DNA from: Hyphomonadaceae bacterium
Lineage (GTDB): Bacteria > Pseudomonadota > Alphaproteobacteria > Caulobacterales > Aquidulcibacteraceae
Direction: 5' to 3'
Assembly: GCA_003526465.1 (NCBI GenBank)
Contig: DPWD01000135.1
Span: 1 to 5,599 of the forward strand
Length of the DNA: 5,599 bases
Shown one piece after another: positions 1-5,266 of this stretch (position 1 is its first letter; the number at the start of each line of letters is the position of its first letter). The notes below the pieces were generated by a model. That model was not told the DNA's origin. It made no database searches and worked only from the letters and a program-made list of their open reading frames with translations. The position numbers were made by a program, and so were the translations under genes.

Positions 1-73
1 TCGTGAGTCACAGACAAGAATCCTCGCCCTTCGGCGCCGCGAAAACGGGCCGGGCCCCCAAATCGCCGGCAAG

Positions 74-937
74 CTAGCCGCGCTTGTCGCCCCGGGCAAC
101 GCGCGGCTGCGGCTTGCGCGCAGCCGCCATCGCATAGGTTTCAGCTGCGGCAGGAAAACGGCGGGCCCGTACATCGGCTGCATAGGCCCCGGCCGCCTTG
201 TCGATAACCCCTTTCAGGTCGGCGTAGCGGCGGACAAATTTGGGGGTCCACTCGAAAAGGCCCAAAAGATCATCGGTTACAAGGATTTGGCCGTCGCACT
301 GGGCCGAGGCCCCGATCCCGATGGTTGGCGCCGCGATGGCGGCGGATATCTCCGGGGCCAGGGTTTCATCCACACCCTCGACGACGATGGCGAAGGCGCC
401 GGCGGCATCTGCGGCGCGGGCCTCGGCCAGGACCTTAGCCCTCTCCTCGCTCGACCGCCCCTTGGCGCGGAACTTCCCATCCACGTTCACCGCCTGCGGC
501 CGCAGGCCCACATGCCCCATGACCGGGATGCCGCGCTCGACCAGGAAAGCGATGGTCGCGGCGATCGAAGGGCCCGACTCCACCTTGATTGCCTGCGCGC
601 CGGTTTCCTTAAGGATGCGCGCGGCGTTGACGTAGGCGATTTCGGGGCTGGCTTCGTAGGACCCGAAGGGCATGTCCACGACCACCATGGCGTGCTGAGA
701 GCCGCGCATGACGGCCTGGCCGTGCAGGATCATCATCTCCAGCGTTACGCCCACCGTGTTGGGCAAGCCATGCACCACCATGCCGACGGAATCGCCCACC
801 AGGAGAAGATCGCAATGGGGGTCGAGGATTCTGGCGACCGGGGCGGTATAGGCGGTCAGGCACACCACCGGCTCCTTGCCTTTGCGGGCGCGGATGTCAG
901 GCGCTGTGACGCGGCGGATTTCGCTGTGCTGCGACAT
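74..937 (-). CDS. panB: 3-methyl-2-oxobutanoate hydroxymethyltransferase (ketopantoate hydroxymethyltransferase)
   Basis: PanB transfers a hydroxymethyl group from 5,10-methylenetetrahydrofolate to 2-oxoisovalerate to give ketopantoate, the first committed step of pantothenate and coenzyme A synthesis, in the cytoplasm. The 287-residue product aligns by eye with E. coli PanB (264 aa) over its full length. Metal ligands match: D49 in VGDSVG, D88 in VVDMPF and E120 in IKVESG, with E187 in VVEGVD at the catalytic glutamate position. GHVGLRPQ (141-148) and IGIGA (206-210) are also family motifs. The ATG at 937 is preferred over an in-frame GTG at 964 because GAGAG sits 8 bases upstream of it. The C-terminus carries roughly 20 extra residues rich in Arg, Lys and Ala. 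The gene follows the putative anti-sigma gene after 84 bp on the same strand, so read-through is possible; panC is not in the window. Confidence 0.96.
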   Translation of the reverse strand: MSQHSEIRRVTAPDIRARKGKEPVVCLTAYTAPVARILDPHCDLLLVGDSVGMVVHGLPNTVGVTLEMMILHGQAVMRGSQHAMVVVDMPFGSYEASPEIAYVNAARILKETGAQAIKVESGPSIAATIAFLVERGIPVMGHVGLRPQAVNVDGKFRAKGRSSEERAKVLAEARAADAAGAFAIVVEGVDETLAPEISAAIAAPTIGIGASAQCDGQILVTDDLLGLFEWTPKFVRRYADLKGVIDKAAGAYAADVRARRFPAAAETYAMAAARKPQPRVARGDKRG

Positions 938-945
938 GCGCAAAA

Positions 946-950
946 CTCTC
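946..950 (-). promoter_or_regulatory. Ribosome binding site that fixes the panB start
   Basis: On the minus strand GAGAG lies 8 bases before the ATG at 937. The alternative in-frame GTG at 964 would add nine residues (MHCSTRVLR) that do not look like a PanB N-terminus, so the ATG is chosen. Confidence 0.55.
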
Positions 951-1021
951 GTGCTGCAGTGCACAATCGCCTTAGCGGCTGCGGCCAGCCCGCGCCAGCC
1001 TCATCGCCCGATAGGAGGGAT

Positions 1022-1426
1022 TCAGTCCTGGGCCGACCGATAAGCAACCGCTCCGCCAAGAAGCGCGGCTGCAATCACCAATATCTGGGTAAGGCCAAGG
1101 CCGAGCGATTGAACGAAGCCAATGCCCGCTTCCTGGGCCTGGGCGGCCACAAGCGGCGCCTGCTCATCGAACGCGCCAACCACGCGGGTCGCTTCAAGCC
1201 CACCGGTGGAGATCAATTCTTGCCCAGCGCCAAACAACGCGTTGAGCCCTGCATAGCCGACAACAGCGATGCCAAGCCCAAGGCCGGCCGTCTGCAATGC
1301 CGACCGCGCCCGCGCCGCCCTTTCGCGGCGCGCGACCGCAGCACCGACCCGCAGCGAGAAGCCGTCGTCGGCAGGGTGCTCAGCCTCGGCAAAGGACCGG
1401 GTCAGAAAGGCGTTAAAGTCGCTCAT
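1022..1426 (-). CDS. Two-helix membrane protein, probable anti-sigma factor of the adjacent ECF sigma
   Basis: No specific family was recognised from sequence. The 134-residue product has a charged, Arg/Ala-rich cytoplasmic N-terminus (about 1-43), a hydrophobic segment at about 44-66, a short stretch of about 40 residues that would lie outside the membrane, a second hydrophobic segment at about 107-129, and a short tail. A cytoplasmic head followed by membrane helices, encoded directly after an ECF sigma gene, is the usual arrangement for a membrane-bound anti-sigma factor that sequesters its sigma until a signal arrives. The zinc-binding HxxxCxxC motif of ZAS-type anti-sigmas is absent. Its ATG overlaps the sigma stop by one base (TGATG), and GGAGG lies 7 bases upstream inside the sigma gene, so the two should be made in coupled amounts. 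The existence of the gene is well supported; the anti-sigma role is inferred from position and topology. Confidence 0.8.
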   Translation of the reverse strand: MSDFNAFLTRSFAEAEHPADDGFSLRVGAAVARRERAARARSALQTAGLGLGIAVVGYAGLNALFGAGQELISTGGLEATRVVGAFDEQAPLVAAQAQEAGIGFVQSLGLGLTQILVIAAALLGGAVAYRSAQD

Positions 1427-1983
1427 CAGGCCGCCTCCAACAAACGGCGAAGTTTCTCTGTACCACGAAGCACATGGGATTTGACAGTCCCCAATGGGAG
1501 TCCGGTGGTTTCCACGATCTCGGAATGGCTCATGCCTTCGCCGTGATTAAGGGTAACGCACAATCTTTCCGCGTCCGACAACCTGGACAGCGCCCGCTCC
1601 AGATCGATCTTTGCGCCTGCAGCGGCCTCAGGAGTGGAATCCTCGGCAGCGATCGGAGAGGCGTCGTCGATCTCCTCGAAGATCGCCTTCTGGCGCCTCT
1701 TGGCCATCAGGAATGTCGTCACTGCGATCCTCCTGAACCAACCGGCGAATGCCGCCGGCGTCTCCAAATCACCCATGCGGTCCCAGGCCTTCATGAATGC
1801 ATCCTGGGCCAGATCGTCCGCTTCCGCCGCATTGCCCGCGCACATTCTCCTCAGCAGCGCCCGAGCCCAGCCTTGGCGGCGTTTGACCAATTCGCCGAAG
1901 GCGGCCTGGTCCCTGGCCTGCGCCGCGATGATCAGGGCGGCTTCGCTGGCCTGGACCAGATTGAGAACCCCCCGCGCGGCCAC
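1426..1983 (-). CDS. ECF-type (group 4) RNA polymerase sigma factor
   Basis: An extracytoplasmic-function sigma factor that would direct RNA polymerase to a small regulon in response to an envelope or stress signal. The 185-residue product has only the two domains expected of the class. Region 2 spans about 24-99, with the core-binding helix DDLAQDAFMKAW at 56-67 and the -10 recognition stretch around 79-98 (AGWFRRIAVTTF, then basic residues). An acidic Ala/Glu linker follows (about 101-125), then region 4 at about 129-183 with a helix-turn-helix at 151-176 including GLPLGTVKSHVLRG. The annotated start is a GTG, the furthest upstream codon possible because a TGA lies in frame just before it. 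That GTG has a poorly spaced ribosome binding site, while a GTG at 1990 in another frame has an ideal one (see findings). It lies between two membrane-protein genes, 10 bp after one and overlapping the other. Confidence 0.93.
   Translation of the reverse strand: MAARGVLNLVQASEAALIIAAQARDQAAFGELVKRRQGWARALLRRMCAGNAAEADDLAQDAFMKAWDRMGDLETPAAFAGWFRRIAVTTFLMAKRRQKAIFEEIDDASPIAAEDSTPEAAAGAKIDLERALSRLSDAERLCVTLNHGEGMSHSEIVETTGLPLGTVKSHVLRGTEKLRRLLEAA
1434..1438 (-). promoter_or_regulatory. Strong ribosome binding site for the putative anti-sigma gene
   Basis: GGAGG on the minus strand, inside the last codons of the sigma gene, lies 7 bases before the ATG at 1426. With the one-base stop/start overlap it argues for translational coupling and for this start codon. 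Confidence 0.7.
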
Positions 1984-1993
1984 TTTTCACCAC

Positions 1994-2413
1994 TCAGCCT
2001 TCCTTTTTCTTAGTGTTGTAGTCCACCAGAGCCAGCGTCAGGAAGGCCGCCCCGAGCACGCCCAGGATCAGTCCGGGGAAGGCGCCGTCATCGCTGCTGT
2101 TCAACATGCCGTCGTCCAGGAATCCGCTGCCGACGAACGCCGCGGAAAGCGCCAAAAGCACGACCGCGCTGCCGAGGGTCTTTCTTGGACTTTTCTGTTG
2201 AACTTCAATCGATTCAGTCAGCTTTTGCATCAAAGCCGGATCGATGTTTTCACCCCGCTCCAGCGCCTTGGCGATCAGGTCGTGGGCCGAGCGCTTGGTG
2301 CGCTCCTTGAGCCAAATCGGCCCCAAAATGATCGCTGCGATGCCGCCGAAAAAGGTGATGCACGACACGGCGACGATCATCGTCACCCAAAAGCCGCCGA
2401 ACTCGCCGTCCAT
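1994..2413 (-). CDS. Small integral membrane protein resembling DUF6249 family, first gene of the sigma operon
   Basis: The product is 139 residues with three likely membrane segments: about 9-30 (following FGGFW), 78-97, and 110-130, ending in a basic tail (NTKKKEG). Between the first two segments is a charged, probably cytoplasmic stretch with ERTKRSAHDLIAKALERG followed by ENIDPALMQKL. This layout, a membrane helix then a basic helix then an ERGxxIDPxLM-type motif, resembles DUF6249 proteins, whose function is not known to me. The ATG at 2413 is chosen over an upstream start at 2509 because GGAGAA sits 5 bases before it and the extra 32 residues are not hydrophobic or conserved-looking. 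The stop is 10 bp before the sigma GTG, so it is probably co-transcribed with and coupled to the sigma gene; a sensor or modulator role is possible but is inference. Confidence 0.85.
   Translation of the reverse strand: MDGEFGGFWVTMIVAVSCITFFGGIAAIILGPIWLKERTKRSAHDLIAKALERGENIDPALMQKLTESIEVQQKSPRKTLGSAVVLLALSAAFVGSGFLDDGMLNSSDDGAFPGLILGVLGAAFLTLALVDYNTKKKEG
1998..2004 (-). promoter_or_regulatory. AGGAAGG ribosome binding site upstream of the sigma gene
   Basis: AGGAAGG lies inside the last codons of the preceding membrane-protein gene. It is 14 bases from the in-frame sigma GTG at 1983, which is long, but exactly 7 bases from a GTG at 1990 that is out of frame with the sigma domain. The site is real sequence; which start it serves is uncertain. 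Confidence 0.45.
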
Positions 2414-2418
2414 TATTC

Positions 2419-2424
2419 TTCTCC
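2419..2424 (-). promoter_or_regulatory. Ribosome binding site fixing the start of the DUF6249-like gene
   Basis: GGAGAA on the minus strand lies 5 bases before the ATG at 2413 and supports that start over the longer reading frame from 2509. Confidence 0.6.
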
Positions 2425-2437
2425 ATAGCCTCGGGGT

Positions 2438-2475
2438 CTCAAAGCCCCTTGTGACTTTAATGATGCGGGCTTGAG
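2438..2475. repeat. Imperfect inverted repeat in the leader of the sigma operon
   Basis: CTCAAAGCCC at 2438-2447 pairs with GGGCTTGAG at 2467-2475 with one bulged base and a 19-base loop. A competing small hairpin, GGGG at 2433-2436 with CCCC at 2445-2448, shares part of the left arm. Both lie 20-60 bases upstream of the DUF6249-like ATG, so they could be an operator or an mRNA structure; chance is also possible. Confidence 0.35.
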
Positions 2476-2530
2476 GCCAAATAGATGCAGACCCTGTCAT
2501 GTTCGGCAAGGGTGCACCTGGCGTCCCCTT

Positions 2531-2558
2531 ATTTTACCGCATTGGTTAATCTGACTAA
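2531..2558 (-). promoter_or_regulatory. Possible promoter of the sigma factor operon
   Basis: On the minus strand TAAAAT (2531-2536) matches the sigma-70 -10 consensus at five of six positions, with a weak -35 (TTAGTC, 2553-2558) 16 bases upstream. It lies between the lysA stop and the sigma cluster and would give a leader of about 110 bases containing the inverted repeat at 2438-2475. No convincing ECF-type GGAAC promoter was found. The -35 match is poor, so this is a tentative call. Confidence 0.3.
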
Positions 2559-2566
2559 GACGCTGC

Positions 2567-3763
2567 CTACTCCACAAAGCTCGACAGCATATCTTCAAGG
2601 CCCGCGCGCCCGCGCGTTAGCCAAGAGCGCTGCCCCTCGAAAAACACCTCCGCTGCCGGCGCGCGCAGATTGTAGACGCTGCCCATCGCCGCCCCGTAGG
2701 CGCCGTAATTCATGATGGCGAGCACATCGCCTTCCTCGGCGGCGGGAATTTCGCGGGCGCGGGCGAAGAAGTCGGTGCTCTCGCAGATATTGCCGCAGAT
2801 GTCGTAGGCGGCGAGCGGGGCGTCAGGATGGGAGAGGTTCAAGATTTCGTGCGGGCTGTTGTAAAGCGCCGGCCGCATGAGCTGGTTGAAGCCGGCATCA
2901 AGCCCCAGAAACACGCGCCCGTCTGAGCCGGCTTTCTTGTCCTGCACGGTCGCAAGCAGGGCCATGCTCTCGGCCACCAGGAAGCGCCCTGGCTCCAACG
3001 CAAAACGCAAGCTGCGCCCTGCGTTCGCTTTGAATGCCTCCGTGCGCGCCTTGAGCAAGGCCCCCATCCGCTCGATGTCGAGGGGATGGTCGCCTTGCTT
3101 GTACGGCACGCCAAAGCCGCCGCCGAAATCCACGGTTTCGAGATCGGGAAAACGCGCCGCCTCGCGCAGGATGATATCGACCGCCTCGGCAAAAATCGCC
3201 TCGTCCAGCCAGCCTGAACCGATGTGCTGCTGCACCAGGTCGACGCGCACCTTGGCCGCGCTCGCGATCGCCAGCGCTTCGGGGATCTGTGAGAAATGAA
3301 TGCCGAACTTGGATTGCGGCCCCGCGGTGAACGCGCGCGCGTGGTGGGCGCCGCCGACATCGGCGTTGATACGCACGCCGACGCTCGCGCCCGGATAGCG
3401 CGCCGCGTACTTCTTCAGCCGCGACAAAGCGCCGACAACAAGGCGCACGCCGCGCTCGACCGCGAATTCCATCTCCGCGTCGCTCATGTTGTTTTCGACG
3501 TAGACGATGTTCCGCGCCGCCACACCGCAACGCAGCGCCAGTTCCACTTCGCCGGGGCTGACCGCGTCCACACCCAGCCCCTCGCCCGCCACGATCCGCA
3601 CCAAGGACGGATTGTAGTTCGCCTTCACTGAATAGAAGAGATCGCAAAAACCGAACGCCGCGCGCAAGCGCCGGCACTGCCCGCGCACGAAGGCAACATC
3701 GCAGATCGCTAGCGGCGTGCCGTAGCGGGCGACAAGGTCTGGCCAGTTGGGAGGGATGCGCAC
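2567..3763 (-). CDS. lysA: Diaminopimelate decarboxylase
   Basis: LysA decarboxylates meso-diaminopimelate to L-lysine, using pyridoxal phosphate, and is the last step of the DAP pathway. The 398-residue product shows the family pattern of a fold III TIM barrel plus C-terminal beta domain: PLP lysine K47 in YSVKANYNP, HIGSG at 180-184, GGGFG at 214-218, EPGR at 257-260, DAGFNQLMRPALY at 289-301, the substrate-contacting cysteine C327 in NICESTD, and YGAYGAAMGS at 354-363. The GTG at 3763 is chosen because GGAGAA precedes it by 7 bases and the protein then has the usual length of about 400. The open frame continues to 4045 without a good start and would overlap the divergent gene. DAPDC motifs around the C-terminal cysteine and arginine separate it from ornithine/arginine and carboxynorspermidine decarboxylases. 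No clear terminator follows its stop. Confidence 0.95.
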   Translation of the reverse strand: MRIPPNWPDLVARYGTPLAICDVAFVRGQCRRLRAAFGFCDLFYSVKANYNPSLVRIVAGEGLGVDAVSPGEVELALRCGVAARNIVYVENNMSDAEMEFAVERGVRLVVGALSRLKKYAARYPGASVGVRINADVGGAHHARAFTAGPQSKFGIHFSQIPEALAIASAAKVRVDLVQQHIGSGWLDEAIFAEAVDIILREAARFPDLETVDFGGGFGVPYKQGDHPLDIERMGALLKARTEAFKANAGRSLRFALEPGRFLVAESMALLATVQDKKAGSDGRVFLGLDAGFNQLMRPALYNSPHEILNLSHPDAPLAAYDICGNICESTDFFARAREIPAAEEGDVLAIMNYGAYGAAMGSVYNLRAPAAEVFFEGQRSWLTRGRAGLEDMLSSFVE

Positions 3764-3770
3764 GCGACGA

Positions 3771-3780
3771 TTCTCCGCCT
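3771..3780 (-). promoter_or_regulatory. Ribosome binding site that decides the lysA GTG start
   Basis: AGGCGGAGAA on the minus strand ends 7 bases before the GTG at 3763. No in-frame ATG, GTG or TTG with comparable spacing exists between here and the divergent gene, which makes the GTG the best start. Confidence 0.7.
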
Positions 3781-3821
3781 CTTGCGCAGCCAGTAGCGGT
3801 GATGAAGCGGGCGCGCCAGCA

Positions 3822-3849
3822 TTGTCACGCTTAAGCGCGGGTGTATGCT
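3822..3849 (+). promoter_or_regulatory. Sigma-70-like promoter of the aminotransferase gene
   Basis: TTGTCA at 3822-3827 (-35, five of six consensus positions) and TATGCT at 3844-3849 (-10, four of six) are separated by 16 bases. Only 8 bases lie between the -10 and the ATG at 3858, so transcription should begin at or within a couple of bases of the start codon. No Shine-Dalgarno sequence is present, which agrees with a leaderless or near-leaderless mRNA. No convincing promoter for the divergent lysA was found in the same 94 bp. Confidence 0.6.
3828..3837. repeat. Perfect 10 bp palindrome CGCTTAAGCG inside the promoter spacer
   Basis: CGCTTAAGCG is its own reverse complement and lies entirely between the -35 and -10 boxes of the aminotransferase promoter. 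That is a typical place for an operator bound by a dimeric repressor or a MerR-like activator. A 10 bp palindrome can also occur by chance in a region this size, so function is unproven. Confidence 0.35.
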
Positions 3850-3857
3850 GAATCGCG

Positions 3858-5054
3858 ATGCAAAGCGAATTCCACAAGATCAAGCGGCTCCCGCCGTACG
3901 TGTTCGAGGAGGTCAACAAGCTCAAGGCGCGGCTGCGCGCCAAGGGCGTGGACATTATCGATTTCGGCATGGGCAACCCGGACCTGCCCGTGCCTGCCCA
4001 TATCGTGGAAAAGCTGGCCGAAACCGCCGCCAAACCGCGCACCAACCGTTACTCCGCTTCGCGCGGCATACCCGGCCTGCGCAAGGCGATGGCCGGCTAT
4101 TACGAGCGCCGCTTCGGGGTAAAGCTCAATCCCGATACCCAGATCGTTTCCACGCTGGGCTCCAAGGAGGGCTTCGCCAATCTCGCCCAAGCCATCACCG
4201 CGCCAGGCGACGTCATCATCAGCCCCAATCCCTCCTACCCGATCCACGCCTTCGGCTTCATCATGGCGGGCGGGGTCATCCGCTCGGTCGAGGCGAACTC
4301 TCCCGAACAATATCTCGCCGGCATCGACCGCGCCGTGCGCCATTCGGTGCCGAAACCGATCGCGATGGTGACCTGTTATCCTGCTAATCCAACGGCGCAA
4401 ACGGTAGGGCTCGACTTCTACAAAGAGGCGATCGCGCTGGCAAAGAAGCACGACCTCTTCCTGCTCTCCGACATGGCGTACTCGGAGATCTATTTCGACG
4501 ACAACGCCCCCCCGCCCTCGGTGCTGCAAGTTGAGGGCGCGACCGATGTCGCGGTCGAGGTCAACACGCTGTCGAAGACTTACGCGATGGCGGGCTTCCG
4601 CGTCGGCTTCGCGCTTGGCAACGAGCGGTTGATCGCAGCGCTCGCGCGGGTGAAATCCTATCTCGATTACGGCGCCTACACGCCGATCCAAGTCGCCGCC
4701 GCCGCCGCCCTCAACGGGCCGCAGGATTGCGTCGCCGAAATGCGCGCCATCTATAAAAGCCGCCGCGACGTTTTGGTCGAGAGCTTCGCCAAGGCAGGGT
4801 GGGAAGTGCCGAAGCCTTCAGCCTCGATGTTCTGCTGGGCGCCATTGCCGGCGGGCTTTGCCCACCTCGGCTCGGTCGAGTTCGCCAAGCGGGTCATGGA
4901 AGGCGCGGAAATCGCGGTGGCGCCCGGCGTGGCGTTCGGCGAATACGGCGACGCTTACGTGCGCATCGCGCTGGTGGAGAACGAGCAGCGCATCCGCCAA
5001 GCCGCGCGGAATTTGAAGCGGTTTCTGGAGAGCGAGCGCGGCGCGGTGCGGTAA
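3858..5054 (+). CDS. alaC: Class I/II PLP-dependent aminotransferase, AlaC-like (often labelled LL-diaminopimelate aminotransferase)
   Basis: A fold-type I aminotransferase, most like E. coli AlaC (glutamate-pyruvate aminotransferase, alanine synthesis). The 398-residue product resembles AlaC over its full length: LPPYVF (11-16), FGMGNPD (36-42), GSKEG (101-105), SPNPSYPIH (122-130), YPANPTAQ (174-181), D205 and Y208 in SDMAYSE for the cofactor ring, PLP lysine K240 in TLSKTYAMAGFRVG, and R369 in YVRIALVENEQRI for the substrate carboxylate. The SKTY..AGFR stretch differs from the SKFAGFTGVR type of verified DapL enzymes, so alanine formation is the likelier role, although such proteins are often annotated as DapL and lysA is its divergent neighbour. 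The ATG at 3858 is the only plausible start: a TGA lies in frame just upstream at 3849-3851 and the next Met is inside the conserved core. It has no ribosome binding site. Confidence 0.9.
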   Translation: MQSEFHKIKRLPPYVFEEVNKLKARLRAKGVDIIDFGMGNPDLPVPAHIVEKLAETAAKPRTNRYSASRGIPGLRKAMAGYYERRFGVKLNPDTQIVSTLGSKEGFANLAQAITAPGDVIISPNPSYPIHAFGFIMAGGVIRSVEANSPEQYLAGIDRAVRHSVPKPIAMVTCYPANPTAQTVGLDFYKEAIALAKKHDLFLLSDMAYSEIYFDDNAPPPSVLQVEGATDVAVEVNTLSKTYAMAGFRVGFALGNERLIAALARVKSYLDYGAYTPIQVAAAAALNGPQDCVAEMRAIYKSRRDVLVESFAKAGWEVPKPSASMFCWAPLPAGFAHLGSVEFAKRVMEGAEIAVAPGVAFGEYGDAYVRIALVENEQRIRQAARNLKRFLESERGAVR

Positions 5055-5078
5055 ACCCCACGTTCCACTATAATTACT

Positions 5079-5182
5079 CCGTCATTCCGGACGCGCGGAG
5101 CGCGATCCGGAACCCAGGGGCAACAGACGCGATATACGATCCCCTGGGTTCCGGGTCTTGCTTCGCAAACCCGGAATGACGG
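5079..5182. repeat. Multi-arm intergenic palindrome (REP/MITE-like element)
   Basis: The 104 bp element has perfect 12 bp terminal inverted repeats, CCGTCATTCCGG (5079-5090) and CCGGAATGACGG (5171-5182). Inside are a perfect 14 bp pair, CCGGAACCCAGGGG (5107-5120) with CCCCTGGGTTCCGG (5141-5154); a hairpin CGCGC-GGA-GCGCG (5092-5104) flanked by TCCGGA on both sides (5086-5091, 5106-5111); and a hairpin CCGGGT (5151-5156) with ACCCGG (5169-5174) capped by TTGC-TTC-GCAA. The parts could fold as a cloverleaf-like cruciform. There is no reading frame of note. It lies between the convergent 3' ends of the aminotransferase gene and proA, where it could act as a two-way transcription barrier. Its ends resemble repeats I associate with alphaproteobacterial genomes; copy number cannot be judged here. 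Confidence 0.85.
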
Positions 5183-5213
5183 AACCTTTGTGCAACATGA
5201 ATCATGCAGGTTC
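5182..5213. repeat. Small imperfect hairpin next to the large palindrome
   Basis: GAACCT (5182-5187) pairs with AGGTTC (5208-5213), and CATG-AAT-CATG (5196-5206) forms an inner stem. No T-run follows on either strand, so it is not a classical terminator. It may be a decayed extension of the adjacent element or chance. Confidence 0.3.
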
Positions 5214-5234
5214 ATAGAAGTGAAAGCACCGTTT

Positions 5235-5251
5235 GCCGGCTGGAAGCCGGC
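5235..5251. repeat. GCCGGC-TGGAA-GCCGGC hairpin downstream of proA
   Basis: Two GCCGGC arms (5235-5240, 5246-5251) enclose the loop TGGAA, 15 bases beyond the proA stop. It could stabilise or end the proA transcript, but no U-run follows on the minus strand. Similar CCGGCTGGAAGCCGG motifs may be dispersed repeats; this cannot be tested from one copy. Confidence 0.5.
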
Positions 5252-5266
5252 GGTCCTCGGACGGCG

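Noticed and set aside
1..11. Possible start of another minus-strand gene (GTG at 9-11, reading VTH) beyond panB, such as panC
   Set aside because: Only three codons are visible and the ribosome binding site is weak, so nothing can be supported.
951..964. GTGC-N6-GCAC inverted repeat upstream of panB
   Set aside because: The arms are only four bases long; this is within chance expectation and no promoter elements accompany it.
977..990. GGCTG-CGGC-CAGCC hairpin between the putative anti-sigma gene and panB as a terminator
   Set aside because: The stem is five base pairs and no T-run follows on the minus strand, so it cannot be called a terminator.
287..1546. A 419-codon open frame on the plus strand across panB, the gap and the anti-sigma gene
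   Set aside because: It is antisense to two well-supported genes, crosses the intergenic gap, has low-complexity composition rich in Gly, Ala, Arg and His, and no recognisable motif. Long antisense frames are common in GC-rich DNA.
1634..2428. A 264-codon plus-strand frame opposite the sigma and DUF6249-like genes
   Set aside because: It spans two real genes and their junction in antisense and has no protein-like motifs.
3764..4045. N-terminal extension of LysA up to 4045
   Set aside because: It would overlap the divergent aminotransferase gene by about 190 bases and would add residues not found in diaminopimelate decarboxylases; the GTG at 3763 has a proper ribosome binding site.
3831..4691. 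A 286-codon minus-strand frame opposite the aminotransferase gene
   Set aside because: It mirrors the codon pattern of a clear enzyme gene and shows no domain or ribosome binding site of its own.
4695..4709. Five GCC triplets in a row
   Set aside because: They encode a run of alanines inside the aminotransferase at a position where AlaC is also alanine-rich; this is ordinary codon use and not a functional repeat.
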